Counted from the stretch's first letter, positions 12,138-24,897 are shown. The stretch is DNA of 64,000 nt from Rotaria macrura (GCA_900239685.1 OENT01000252.1:1-64000); one strand, 5' to 3'. Notes: generated from the letters alone by a model not told the origin. Program-made: numbers and translations.

Positions 12138-15100
12138 TTAGTCACTTTCGCTTATTTCACCTTCTTCACCTTCGTCATCTTGAGAATTGGTCTGGTTAGT
12201 TTCATTCGCATAATTTTTTGACATTGTTGCTTTATCTTGTGATGTTGATGCAGCTGTCTCCTCATCAATTTCACCGCCACCAGATATTTCATTCAATTGA
12301 GCTAAAAGTTTATCTCGTTTTAAGAATAATTGATCCATATCTTGATTGTCTGTAAACAAAGAGAACATGGGAAATTAATTTTAAAATTCTATATAAAGTC
12401 AAAAATTCAATCATTAAGTATCATCGCTCAACATAGACAGTAAAACATTGACAACAATAGATGATCTTCATCAGTCGTAGTTCTTGATTCAGGAGAAATG
12501 ATGAAGACTCACAAATTTCTAACTAAATAAAATGTCAAATCTTCCATAAGTATAGTTAACTTTGAAACACATGGCGACATAACAATTAGACGACTAGTAG
12601 TTTTTAAATTGTGAAGATCAAATTTATTAAAAGTAGTCACGCTTGAAAACTTTCGAATATGCTTGAAAAATTACAATTTTTCTCTTATCATCAATAGCAA
12701 TGTGTACCCACTATCGTCTCTATATTCATTTGAATATATATCGGTATGACAAACTATAGATTATGCAAATATTCGATGGTTCCTTTTCAGCCATACTTTT
12801 GTAGCATGCTTTCAAACTATTGAATCACTAGTAGATATCTTCATGGCAAATCTAATCGTTACTCTTCGAAAACTTGAATACTCGAAGAGACAAATGAGTT
12901 CAACTATTTTATAACTCGTTTAGATTAGGTATTAAATCCAGTAATTTTATGTTCTTGTCGTGAAATTATATATAAAATCTCATGCACGATGATTTGGTTG
13001 ATCTCATCTCCATGCTAACCTTGACAAATCAATGGGATACAATGAAGGCAATGGAACACCATATCAGTGGCATCGAAAATGCTGAGCTTTTATATTAGAA
13101 TTCAATCCATTGCACTGTCTTCCTTCTAAACGGAACTTGCTTTTTACTTATCAAACTTTACTAGTGTCGTAAAAAAACATTTTCTATTATTAAGTCGCAT
13201 TCATAGCATAGATGTCCATCGCGGTTGAAGGTCTGCCGCGACACTATAAAAAAGGAAAGCTATCGCGCCGCTGCCGCGCCACGGCTTACTAAGAACAAAT
13301 TCTACCGCTACCACGGCGCTATGTAAAAACGTAGGCTTAACAACGTTTTAGTCCCCAACATAAGAAAATAAATATTATAAAATTTGCATGCAATAAAGTG
13401 TGAGACAAAACGTGAATCTATCAAAGCTTCAGTTGGATTGTAAACATTCAATTACTAATCAAAAAATAGAAGATCACATGGAATCTTGGATTATTTCCAA
13501 AAAGATATAATCCAAATACCAGTATCGTCCAAGTGATATTTCAAATTGGGAGGAATTAAACTAGATAGAAAGAAAATAATTAACAGAGTCTAAAGTAGTG
13601 AATGAGTGAAATAATATAAAGTACGATTTTTAGATCCAAGATAATATGATCTCTTACGCGCATGGTAATGAGTGCGACGATAATTTCTTCTCTCACATTT
13701 TTGAAAAAACAGAAAACACTTTTATTCTAGTTATTATTATAAAACTTCATAAAACGATACTTATTTTTCAAAAGAATCTAATCTGTATTATGATACTATG
13801 CACAAGTATCATAATTGTTACAAAATTTAATAAAACCTGACAGTTTGTGATCATTTTCTATCGTCAATAATGAAAGCAGCAATATTAATCACATTCATTG
13901 AATTCGGTTTTCTTTGCTTCTAATTAACGAGAAAAACAAAGTACACACTTTTGATATCCAGCACCAGTGACGTGTTTATTTATATGCATAGCAATTATCT
14001 AGTAGTATGGTACCTTAAGTCGTATGTCACAGTAAAATGTGAAACTCCAACAAGGAAATCCTTAAGGTCGTAAAATTTGTCAAACGCTGAGGCTTAAACA
14101 GCTCTATAAGAACTAATTAACGCAGACGTAATTAGAAGAAACAAACATTGGATTGATATAAACAAAGTATAATCAATGAAAAAAAGCATATTGTTTCATT
14201 CACTGGATGAAAAATTCTTAAAGAAATTTACCAATGTCGCTATAGTGCACATAAAGTAAAGGGAACTTCGGACTAAAAAATGCCAGTATTTATTAGACGA
14301 CTATCATACCAGTCCTGAAACTACTATATGTTTACGTATTATTAACTATTGATATGCATATATATCAAGTAAAACGAAATCACAAATATATTCAGGAACA
14401 CATAGTAACTAGCTCTGATATACTATCATCATTAAGTTGTTTTCTAGTAACACTTGTGTTTGTTTTAAATGAAGAAATAGATATAAGACTACACTGACCA
14501 AGAAAAATTCTATGACGCAAATTATGTTAGAATAATGATCTCAAGCCTATGGATTTCTCTATACAAAAATGGAAATTTTATTTTCAAAACTTTCAACCGC
14601 TGCAGCGCCGCGACGTCTTATTAAAATTATTTGCCGCTACCGCGGCCGCGGCGTGGCAGCGATCGCGCCGCTATGGACATCTATGATTCATAGGAAATTG
14701 CTTGTCTTTTTTTTTCAAAAATTTATGAAACTTTCTGGAAAATCTCTAAGATATAAAATTGAAATGTTAATGTTTAATGTATCCTAAAATACGATTGGAT
14801 TGAGATCGAACAGTCGAGCATCTTGAATCCATCAAAGTTTTAGTTATCGGTGAAATACACTGAGTGCGTTAGTTAGGGAGTGGGTTATGTTGCGAAAAAA
14901 TGATCTTCTTTCTTCAGGATGACTACGCGATTTCAAATTAAAAATGTCACCAACATTATCAAAACTAGATTTCACACATATCTTTATGTTCTCGCATGTG
15001 TTCCCAGGTGAATGAATCCAATACCGAATCCGATCGGATCCGATTGGATCCTACGATCCGACAAAATCTTATGGGAATCCGGGTTGTGGAAACAGTAACA

Positions 15101-18100
15101 GATCCGACGGAAGAAACCTATTTTCTTATTTGTGTACGAATCAGCATTTAATCCCAATAGTGGAGGCCTGTTTTATCATACGATGAAATCCAATCGGATT
15201 CCGATAGTAGGATTCGATAAAATCCAACACTAGGGATCCGAATCTCGGATCGCAACCAGGAATCCGATGGGATTTCGTCGGATAAGAGAAACTCCGATAG
15301 AAACATGATCGGATACGACAGGCATCCGATCGGATCCAACGGTCGGAATGATCCTCCTGGGTTAACAAGTAATTAAACTTACCACAAGGTTTTGTATGGG
15401 GCTTGGCTGGATTATTCATTTTCTTTCTACCATTTGCTTCTGTTTGTTGAGATCCACCTCGGCGATTAATATTATTGATGTTATTTATATTTCCTGGAGT
15501 CATCGTCGTATCGCGTTTGGTTCGTCTCATCGCAAGACGTTCTTCAGATTCGTATTTATATTGATTATAGGTAGAATTATTCAGATGAGGTACAACATTG
15601 CCCATCGGCATTGGATGAGGTGGCATATCAAATTGTGGGCGTGCAGGTGGTGGATATCGATTAATTGGATGGTGATGACTGCGTGATCCTGATTGCATCA
15701 ACGGTTGAGGAGGTTGTTGTGGATAATAAGACGGTTGCATCAGAGGTGGATGAGGACGTTGATGATGATTAAGTTGATAATTGTATCGACCTGTGCCACT
15801 TGTTGGTTCAACTGGATGCATCATGGATCGATTTGGTGGTGGATAGTATGAAGGATTTGGTAAGAGAGGTGGTGGTACAGTTTGTTGATGTCCATAAGGC
15901 TGTGGCGGTAATGGTGGTACTTGTGGTGGTGGTCCCGGTAGTAAACCACCCGATTGCCTTGGTGGTGGCCAATGTGGTTGATGATGAGAATGAGGATAAT
16001 GATGATGATGTGATTGATAATTCATTGGAGCTGTTGGATAATTATTATTGCTGTTATTCTCGCTGAATTCATTATCATTATCGTAACTATTTGAACGACG
16101 TCGTTGATGATATTTACTTGAATGTCGCTTAGATATTCGATGTCGACTTCGGCTTCGTCGTTTATGTGATGATAGTGAGGAAGACGATGAAGATGAGGAT
16201 CGAGAATGAGTGTGTGAACGTGAACGTGATCTTGATCGCGAATGGGAGCGTGAACGAGATCGAGAATGTGACCGAGAACGTGATCGTGAACGAGAACGAG
16301 ATGATGAACGACTAGGAGGCGAAAAAATGGTTTGTTTAGAAGCAGAAGATGGATTGATCGCATTTTTTAATTCATCAATTAATGTCATTGAAGTTGTTTT
16401 TAACGGTCGATTTTTAGACGCTAGTTTTTTGCTTGTTTCTGTCGACGAAACTGTTGTTACGTCGGTGGCTTTTGTATCTGTTGGAAGAAACAAAAAAAAA
16501 TGGAATATTTTTTTAGTTTAATTTACTTTTGTGGCAGAATAAAAGGAAAGCATTTTATCAAAAAGTTTTTTTGACGAAATAATTTGACATGACGTTAACT
16601 CTTATGAAACAATGTAACATTCATGATTTAGCTTGACTTGTTTTGTTAAATTTTAGTTAACAGGAATTCTACGATCAATTGAAAAATTTTGTAACGTTTT
16701 GAAACCAAACATGAATGTTAATCATAGTTTTTTATGCTTTTACAAATCTTAAACCTGAAGTCTTATATCAACTCATACTGAATTGTAAACGTTAATAGTG
16801 AATCACAGTTGTGATTATTTTCCAATGCTTTGCGTGAGATAGACATCAATACATTGGTTATTTTAAAAACTTTTATTTCATACAGTTTCATTCAAAACTG
16901 ATCTTTCAAACAGTTGACATTAACATTGAAATATAAGATCATACATTAGCAACTATTGTCGATTCACTATCAGATTCTATCTAGATATTAATACGTTACA
17001 TGACACTTTCATCTATATATAAGAGATCGTATTGATTCATCAATAGCAATCGTTGCTGAGTTCAGAGGGACATCGATGTCAACTGTATGCATCACTAGTC
17101 AATATATGATTACATGCTAGTGTTAATATTGATACCGAAAAGCATAAGCTAAGAGCAGAAAGACTTAAAACAAAAATTTTGATAATAGTCATTGAAATGA
17201 TAAAAGTCTTATATTCCATGGTGAATGAATCCGGTACCAAATCCGATCGGATCCTACGATCCGATGAAATCCTATAGGAATCCGGGTTGTGGAAACACAA
17301 ACGGAGCCTGCGGAAGAAACCTATTTCCTTATTTGTGTACGAATTAGCATTTAATCCCAACAGTAGAGGCCTGTTTGATCATGCGATGAAATCTAATCGG
17401 ATTCCGAAGTTAGGATTCGATAAAACCCAACACTAAGGATCTGAATGTCGGATAGCAACCAGTTATGCGATGGGATTTTGTCGGAATAGAGAAACCCCGA
17501 TAGAAACATGATCAGATCCAATTGTTGGAATGATCCTCCTCGATTTACATGTATGTTAAAAAATTCAACGATAATCTACTGATATGAGAAAACTTTCTGC
17601 TACGTAATCTTTTTTTATATTCATGATTGAAGAGAAAAAATAAAAACCTATTGAACAAACCTGTTCCATTACTAGTACTTCTGTTGTTATTAGGTTCAAC
17701 GGTTGTATGATTAAGATCACTACTTTCCGATTGTGTTCGATGTTTTGGACTATCAAGATCCATTGCCACACATTCAAAATCATCTACAGAGGCTGATGTT
17801 TCTATGATATTCCTATCAGATATTCCAGTTCCAGTGTTTGTAGCAAGACCTAGCGAGGCTTTTTTCTGACGTTTTAATAACTGTTCAGTTCGACTATCAG
17901 CTGGAAGTGGTATTGTTTTAGCTGTACGTGTTTCATCGATTTTCGATAGTTCTTCATCGACGGCACGCATGTTTTGATGAAAAAATCTTCGAGCGTTTGA
18001 GTCGTCTTCTGGTTCTTCATCTGATGATGCGGAATCCCAAAGATTATTTGATTTATTTGTTGCCCAAGGATCTTGATAATCAGTAGAAGCAGCAGCCATT

Positions 18101-20656
18101 GAAGATGTCGACTGAGAATGAATTAGATTTGACGAAGAACTCTGTCGTGAATTAGGGATGCCAGGTGGTGTTGGAAAATTTTTTCTATTAAACGATTGTG
18201 TATGTTCATTATTTGATGTTAGATTATGATGTTGACTTGAACGAGAATCCATAAATGATGTTGCCGATGAAGATGTTGATCTTGAGGGAACTTGAGTTGA
18301 TGGTAGTGGTACAGTGGGTGGTGATGGTGGTGGATAGAGTGTGGATGTAGGATCCTAGATACATAAGCGCATGAAAACTTTATCTAAGGATTTTCTTTTC
18401 TTTCGAAAAGAAAAAACAAACTTACCGGTGAAAGAGGTGATTGTGATTGATTATTCTCAATACCAAGTGTACTAATACGAGAAAAAATCGGAGTTGAACG
18501 TGTATCATTATCAAGTAATGATGAAAAGCGTTGATTGGATGTTGATGATTGTTTTCCGAGTACATTGTCTTTTACACTGTCATCAAGACCAACCAATGGT
18601 AGTGATATGAGTGGACTCGAATAGTCGATCGGAATTTTTTGGGATCGATTCGCACGTGGTGGAGAACGACGTTTTGGAGAAAATCGTTGAAGACTAGCAA
18701 GATTCTTTTCTGACATGTTTGAACTTTTATTATGACTTATTGTACTTCCATGAATCAGATTATCCAACTTGGATTCAGTATGACTCTTTGATAATATTGG
18801 TTTTTCTGTCGGCTTCTGTTTATTAGCCGGATTCAATTTAGGTATTTTGCCAAGCATGACAGATGATGGCTTTGCTGTAGCTGATTCTGTTGATGTTTTT
18901 GCTGATTCAGTTGATGTTTTAACTGATTCAGTTGATGTTTTAACTGATTCAATTGGTGTATTAACTGATTCAGTTGATATCTTAGCTGTTTTTGAATTTG
19001 TTATATCTGACGATTTCTTCTCGGTTGGCTTTGATAACGATATACTTGATGAAGTTCGAACAAGTTGTTGTTCACTGTTGTTATTATTTAATGGCATTTT
19101 ATTTGTTGTAGGTTTCATAGTTTTCTTTGGCATTATAGTTGATTTAGTATTCTTAGTAGTAATCACTGTTTCCTTTTGTATCATTGTCGATCTTGAAGAG
19201 AAAAAAAAATGTAGAAAAAATACTTTAGTAAATATTTCAAATTCAATTGGAAGTTCCATCTTACTTTTTTATTGTTTTTTGTTCGACAGATTTATTAGTT
19301 TTCATTATAGTATTTGGTTGATTATCTTTTCTAATTTGTGATGATGATGATGACGACGATGATGATGAAATCGTTTTCAATCGTACTTTGACTTTTGATT
19401 GATCATTAGTATTCTGAGATTGTTTATTATTTGATATGTTAGCATCACTAGATGTGGTTTGTTTGTCTAGGAAGTGAATGATGAGAGGAATTCCACAATC
19501 AACAAGAGACACGACTTACTAGTAGTATCTTCCGAAGTCAAAGGAATTTCGTGAATAGAATAAAATGGTGATGAAGATGAAGGTTGATTTGTAGAGTTAC
19601 TAAATAGTGACAAAACAATTGATCATTATAAAATGCATTAAATACAAACAATAGACAGTCGCCATCAGAACCCAATTGGTGAGAAAAACATGTGAAGCAG
19701 CGACGTATATATATCTCACTCATTTCAAAAGAATTGTTTTTTTTTGTATCTATTACTACGACAATTCGATGCACATTATTCTTCTAAATTTTAATGAGTA
19801 ACTATTGCAGATTTTATAATGATATGCAATAAATACAACCATGTCGGTCATGAACGAACAGTAACACTCTCAAGCTAGCTTCCTTCTGGAAAAGTAAAAA
19901 TGTACGTTTAGAATTAAAAAGTGTTCCGAAGAGTATAATGTAGTTTTTTTAAATACTCAGCAGTTCAACATTTCTTTTAGGATCATTTTTAATAATATAT
20001 AATTACTTGATTTTATTTTGGTCTTTGAATATTGCACTTGAACTGTTGGATATAGATGATTTATTATTTGGATTGGATTTTTTTATTGTCTTTGTTCGTT
20101 CTTGAATGAATTCATCCGATGAAATAGATTTCTCTTGGATAATTTCTGCGCCGTTTGAGGAAATCGAATTTTTCGTTGGTAATTTTAGTATATTGACAGA
20201 TGATTCAATAACAATATCATTTGGATTATAATTACATAATTCAGTTGATTGTGGAATCGTAGATCTCGTAGAATCAATCGGTGATTGCAGAGGTGAGGAT
20301 GGTATCGATTGGTGTACAGGTGAATAATCATGAGACGATGAATTTGACTGTTGATCATCACCTGTTTCATCATCATAAATATCTGGTCGCGTACGATATT
20401 TTGAACTATCTTGAACCAATGGTGGAAATGTTGCTACAATCAGAGGTTCATCTTGATCGTCACTACTACCAGACTTTTCGTCTTCGTTGTCAATGGGACA
20501 TGTCGGCGATGCTCGATATTGACCATCGATTTTTTGAATTTTTGTTTTTATTAATGATGTACGACCATCATTATCTGTTGTAGAAGAACGACGAGATGAG
20601 ATTGAACGTTTACGTAATTGTGTGGTTAAGGCTATTGTTGTTGAACCTTCGTCCAT
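12138..20656 (-). CDS. unidentified Ser/Arg-, Pro- and His-rich disordered protein
   Basis: I do not recognise a family. Exons in reading order: 20656-20007, 19599-19520, 19466-19265, 19191-18426, 18354-17661, 16477-15383, 12349-12138; they sum to 1233 codons. The start ATG (20654-20656) follows an AG acceptor by 15 bases. The protein is low complexity almost throughout. It has a Ser-rich acidic N-terminal part; a five-unit seven-residue repeat of TESVKTS type (18881-18985); an acidic helical segment around 17850-18050; an Arg/Ser dipeptide domain (16195-16312) followed by basic RRRS stretches; and a Pro/His/Gln-rich part (15600-16020). A short predicted helix (DQLFLKRDKLLAQLNEI) leads to the acidic C-terminus EGEEGEISESD. 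RS domains and such acidic ends are common in nuclear RNA-processing proteins, so a nuclear RNA-linked role is inference only. The 3-kb last intron (12350-15382) and the intron 16478-17660 carry repeat elements. Confidence 0.7.
13198..14693. mobile_element. non-autonomous inverted-repeat element with GC-rich arms
   Basis: The sequence at 13198-13219 (core CATAGATGTCCAT) recurs in inverted orientation at 14672-14692. Both ends then run inward into GC-rich sequence made of CGCGCCGCTGCCGCG-like units (13219-13322 and 14597-14675), which stands out sharply from the AT-rich surroundings. The inner 1.2 kb is AT-rich with no transposase-like frame. I saw no clear target-site duplication. The element lies in the last intron of the SR-rich gene. 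A MITE-like DNA transposon remnant is the best reading. Confidence 0.6.
15006..15358 (+). repeat. dispersed repeat, copy 1 (GATCGGATCC-rich)
   Basis: About 350 bases match copy 2 at 17219-17540 in the same orientation along the whole length, for example GGAATCCGGGTTGTGGAAAC. The unit is studded with ATCCGAT/GGATCC palindromes. Its ends are loosely inverted (GGTGAATGAATCC against GGAATGATCCTCC read on the other strand). It sits 24 bases past the 5' splice site of the exon 16477-15383, so an ORF read through that site translates it. Confidence 0.85.
16195..16312 (-). repeat. Arg-Ser dipeptide coding repeat
   Basis: About forty codons alternate Arg (CGN) with Ser, with some His, inside the SR-rich gene. 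The opposite strand gives a spurious Arg/Glu/Asp-rich frame across the same bases. Confidence 0.85.
17219..17540 (+). repeat. dispersed repeat, copy 2 (GATCGGATCC-rich)
   Basis: This is the second copy of the repeat at 15006-15358, slightly shorter because one GATCGGATCC unit and several bases near the right end are missing. It lies in the intron 16478-17660, about 120 bases beyond the 5' splice site of the exon 18354-17661. Together the two copies bracket the exon 16477-15383. Confidence 0.85.
18881..18985 (-). repeat. 21-bp coding minisatellite, five units
   Basis: Units start near 18881, 18902, 18923, 18944 and 18965 with consensus CTGATTCAGTTGATGTTTTA on the plus strand. In the gene's frame they encode TESVKTS-like heptapeptides. 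Since 21 is divisible by three, copy-number change would not shift the frame. Confidence 0.85.
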
Positions 20657-20671
20657 TGGAATGATTATTAT

Positions 20672-20673
20672 CT
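20672..20673 (-). other. candidate splice acceptor upstream of SR-rich gene ATG
   Basis: On the minus strand TTGTTAACAG precedes the ATG by 15 bases. It may be a spliced-leader acceptor or the end of a 5' UTR intron. Confidence 0.45.
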
Positions 20674-20806
20674 GTTAACAATAAGTACTAAATGATTAAA
20701 AATAAAATAAAAGAAATGCAATAGTAATACGTTTTCAACAAGAAAAACTATGTAAATTATTAATACCATTTAAACATTGAAACTGAGTAAAATAAAAAAG
20801 TAGAAA

Positions 20807-20864
20807 TTTATTGGTTTCTTATGTGAAGAAGGTTTAATAATCTAAAAAATAATTATAATTTATT
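20807..20864 (-). terminator. candidate polyadenylation signals for WWOX
   Basis: AATAAA occurs twice on the minus strand, at 20859-20864 and 20807-20812, about 80 and 130 bases after the WWOX stop. In AT-rich sequence such hexamers are common, so this is positional support only. Confidence 0.4.
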
Positions 20865-20944
20865 ACTTTGAATAATATCAAAAAAGAAAAATCAATCGAG
20901 CGAAAAACATAAATCTGACAAAAAACACAGTTGCAAGGTGCTAT

Positions 20945-23900
20945 CTAAATATTCAATGGCCGTTTTTTGAATGCTGACTCAATCATCGTTTGAGTTTCTA
21001 TCCATAAATCTTTAGTTAATTTCGTATCATAAACAAATGTTGATGGAGAACCTTCAAAGCAATTATTATAATAAAGAGTTTTTTCATTTAAAACACATCG
21101 CATTATAGAACAAAATATTGGCGTTGCTGCAGCTTGTTGCTAAACGTACAAAGAAAATATACATCAATATATAGATACATATGAAGATTATTTTCTTTCG
21201 TTGTTTTTCCTTATTACCAGCGATTTTGAAAACGGACGTGCGAGTGTAACAAGAAATCGGTACAAATATGAATGTCGAGTTAAATTAGTATTGATGGCAT
21301 TACCTGGATGACAAGCAACAGAATAAATTTCTAAAGATAAAAGACAATAGTGTCGTAAATAAAATGTTTTATCAACGAAAACAAACGCGGATAATTTCGT
21401 CGAAATTCTGCCATAAACATAATTAAACAAAGTTTGGATTGACCATATGCAATTAAATGATCAAAATGATTTGGTGAAGTAGGACTTAATCGATCTGATA
21501 GAATTCCATTCAGCATAGAGATTGCTGGACTTCTAGGTAATTAGAACAATAAAAATTAGAATATGTAGAAATAAAAAAAAACAAGAAACATTTGAAAATG
21601 TGTTCATTACTCTATTCGATGTGATTCACAACTAATAGCAACAATTCGAGGTGGAGTATCAGTTTGTGTTGTTAACATAGATGAAATTAATCCAAAAGCA
21701 AGATAAGCTTGTGATAGATAATTAACTTGAAAAATTTCTTCATAACCATCTTCCGTTAATTTAAATGTCGTATTTAAGACACCCGCATTTAAAATAAGAA
21801 TATGCAATGGCCTAGAACACATACATGGAAAAGGACAAACAATATTAATTGCATTCTACTTTAATGTGTTACTCTTGACGTAACGAGAATTATCATATGT
21901 TTCATCTATCTTTTTATTTTGTACGCACATAGAATTTTGTAAATATGTAAAGGCCGAATAAGACCAAGTGAGTTTCTCATAGAACTTTGACTTCAATTGA
22001 TAGTTATGTTGAATATCAGTACGAATGTTTCATTTGAATTTTTAAGTCACGTTACCTTACATTTTCTAGTGTTCGATTTTCATGGAAATGGTCAATCACG
22101 TCTGCTCCACATTTCTATTGGAATGAGCAGCTCAGAATAAATATCAATGTTAATATTTCGAAAATAACTTCTTCGTTATACATCATTTCAATTTACGATT
22201 GTTTTCATAAGGTTTTCAGTGAAGTTCTCTACGAAACATTGCACTCATATTCGGCTAAAAGGTTTGGTAACAAAAAGTCTCGGGGAAGACAATCGTAAAA
22301 AATAAATGTATGCTCCGTTGAACAGTTTTTCTTTCTCAACCAAAACTATAAACTTAATATTGATACTGTAAAATGCATAAATTTGCAATCATTAGAACAC
22401 CAATGGATTTCTCTTGGAGTATATGAATGAAAGGATAGTTATAATTTCATTTTTCTCCAGAACTTTAGTATGATCATCAACAACTTACATTTTATTTTAT
22501 CTTGACGTTATTTAGACTTTTTAGTACTTTAAACAATGAGATCAGTAAATAATAATTGAAGATTTATCGAAGAAGATCCATGTTAACTTAACGCTAAATG
22601 GTAACAGCTGATACTGACGAAGTATCACTACTAAGCATTATGAATTCCTCTTGCAAAGCTTTACTGAGTACAATAATTAAAAAACAAAATAGAAAGCATA
22701 TAAATACTTTCGCTTTCTGTTAACTTTGGCATAAACCGCCNNNNNNNNNNNNNNCCCCCCCCCCCCCCCCGCATAATATCTTCGATCTTAGGGAATAGTT
22801 CTATTTTTTTAAATCAATATTTTCACTTAAAATTTTCTAAACAGGATTTTTCAATGTACATTTTTATAGTCAAAGTTCTAATCGAATTCTGTGGAGAGGT
22901 TCAAGTCGAAATCTTTTGCGTACAATTATAGAGCTAAAAGATAAGAAAGACATAATCAAATTATTGAGAGCAACATTTATTCTGTAAACCTTGTTAAATC
23001 AGATTAATGATGTACACTTCAATACTCTTTTGATAGTTATAAACTCTTTACAAATAAACATACAATAAAGAACTGAATCTTTCACTAGTCAGACATAGTT
23101 TTACGAAACGTTTAATCCGAATCGTTCGATATCGAATGATAACGATTGAAGAACTTACACGTGCACTCTGACTACCTAATATCTTGATGTAATATCTAAG
23201 ACTTGAAATTGTCCCAATATTAGTTAAATCCTAGTGTGCATTACAAGTTAAAGATCAATCTGTATGAAGCAATGCGAAATCAGATTTTTCAGAGATATAA
23301 AAATTTTAATATTGTAGAGAGCAACACTTACAAAGATTCTTGTCGATATTGTTCAGCGAATTGTTTAACATTACGTAATGAACATAAGTCTAATTTTCGA
23401 CAACTAACATTTGCATTTTCCTGAAAATTCGGAATCAGTTTTAGTAATTAAATTGTAAACGTTTATTTTTCGGTTTACGAAATCATTTATTTTTATTTTG
23501 AACAGCTATTCAAATGACAGAAATTCTGCTACTATTATCATTTGTTCGACAATAGCCTTTAGACTTAGTTCTTAAAGAAAAATAATAAATCGACTGATAG
23601 TTTCAATTTTGTTTTCATTTACTGTTATAAGCTCTAGAGTTTTATCTCGGAAAAGTATTGTTTGAAATCTACTTTGAAAACCATGTCGTGTAAGTAGAAG
23701 TTTCAATAAATGAATCATATGATCTCAAAAAAAAGACAACTGAAATAGGATATCAAACGACATACCTGCTCTTTTAGAATTCTCGAACATGCATCTTCAC
23801 CTTTTTGTATATTTCGACAAGCTAAAATAACTTGGCAGCCGTGTTTTGCAAATGAACGAGCAATTTCAAAACCTATTTTCATACTCTTATATAAATATAT

Positions 23901-24880
23901 CACTTTTTTCTTCGTTAAATAAGATATTTACCAATCCCTGTATTAGCACCAGTAACAATAGCTGTTTTATTAGTTAAATCTGTTCCATAGAGAATTTGTA
24001 AGGCATTCGATTGATGTCCATAATTTGCACTTGAATCTTGTGTTGATGCATCTTTCGTAAAGGCTACGCGAGGATCTCCAGTGGTACTAAGTTTATTTTG
24101 TTCACTAAAAATGGAATACATTTTAGCTAAAGATAAAATTAGGAAGAGACAGAGAGAGGATAATATTCATGTAAACTTAGAAAAAAAGCAACAACTGCCG
24201 CGGAAATCGACGTGTAATTATTTTGTTTTCGCAATTTGAAGCATTCTGTTAAAAACGTACCCTACAGAACAAAATGTACATAATCTATCTAATGAAAACG
24301 TTTTGTTCGCATGTTATCGAATTCTTCAAAACAATTCATTACTGCAACAAAGACTCGAGAAAAGAAATCATTTAATAAATACTGTAAAGGAAAAATTGCT
24401 TCAATCTAAGATTTGTAGGATATTCGTTTAGACGAATAATTTTCTATAAGACATGATTTCAAGTCAGAATATCATCATATGATACTTTAGTACATATCTA
24501 GGTATAGGCTAAAATTTTAGATGAATAGATTTCGAATTGGTTGATTGTTATTTGATTACAATTGTCGATCTTACGACGAAATATATTTCTCGTTAGTTGT
24601 TCTTTTTAATAACGAATCATTGAACATACTCGATATAGACAACATCGCCATTTTTTTCAATCACTTCTTTCCAACCATAAGGTAATTCTAATAAAAATTG
24701 ATAAATATGGAACTATTGACACGTTTCGTATTTACCTTTGGGTATAAATTTAACTCGTTTTGTAACAGGATGTTCCCATTGTGTTAGTTGTGTATGATGA
24801 TTGATGTAAAATATTCGTCCATTAGTTGTTGTCGATGCTTCCCAATTACTTGGAAGCTCATCATCGGACTCATCATGCAT
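20945..24880 (-). CDS. WWOX: WW domain-containing oxidoreductase
   Basis: Exons in reading order: 24880-24736, 24687-24630, 24104-23932, 23872-23766, 23420-23332, 21811-21611, 21532-21387, 21330-21218, 21139-20945; 409 codons with stop, close to the human 414 residues. The first exon encodes a classical WW domain (LPSNWEAS ... TQWEHP). The second WW (LPYGWKEV) lacks the second Trp, as in vertebrate WWOX. The short-chain dehydrogenase part shows the cofactor motif TGANTGIG, the structural NAG, the serine-strand segment SCESH and the catalytic YGQSK. Its C-terminal segment TLARPFSKSL...YYNNCF follows the family. WWOX binds PPxY proteins through WW1, and its natural dehydrogenase substrate is unsettled. 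Start: ATG at 24878-24880, 17 bases after an acceptor-like AG. The introns 21812-23331 and 24105-24629 hold no recognised gene; the former contains an assembly gap. Confidence 0.92.
22741..22770. other. assembly gap: 14 N followed by 16 C
   Basis: Positions 22741-22754 are N and 22755-22770 are a pure C run in an otherwise AT-rich intron of WWOX. A collapsed C-homopolymer or a gap-closing artefact is likely. The true length here is unknown, but no WWOX exon appears to be missing. Confidence 0.95.
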
Positions 24881-24897
24881 TTATATTTTGAGTTTAT

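Larger units (their letters stand above)
20657..20944. other. short spacer between WWOX stop and SR-rich gene start
   Basis: These 288 bases separate two genes on the minus strand. The spacer contains two AATAAA hexamers for WWOX and an AG acceptor for the next gene, and otherwise only A/T-rich sequence. Confidence 0.6.

Noticed and set aside
14569-14787. Plus-strand frame of 72 codons with an Arg/Ala-rich start
   Set aside because: It reads across the GC-rich arm of the inverted-repeat element.
15141-15382. C-terminal extension of the SR-rich protein exon through the repeat
   Set aside because: A GTAAGT donor ends the exon at 15383, and joining to 12349 keeps the frame and leads to a conserved-looking acidic end; the extension only translates the dispersed repeat.
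16210-16521. Plus-strand frame of 103 codons rich in Arg, Glu and Asp
   Set aside because: It is the antisense shadow of the RS-dipeptide coding repeat in the minus-strand gene.
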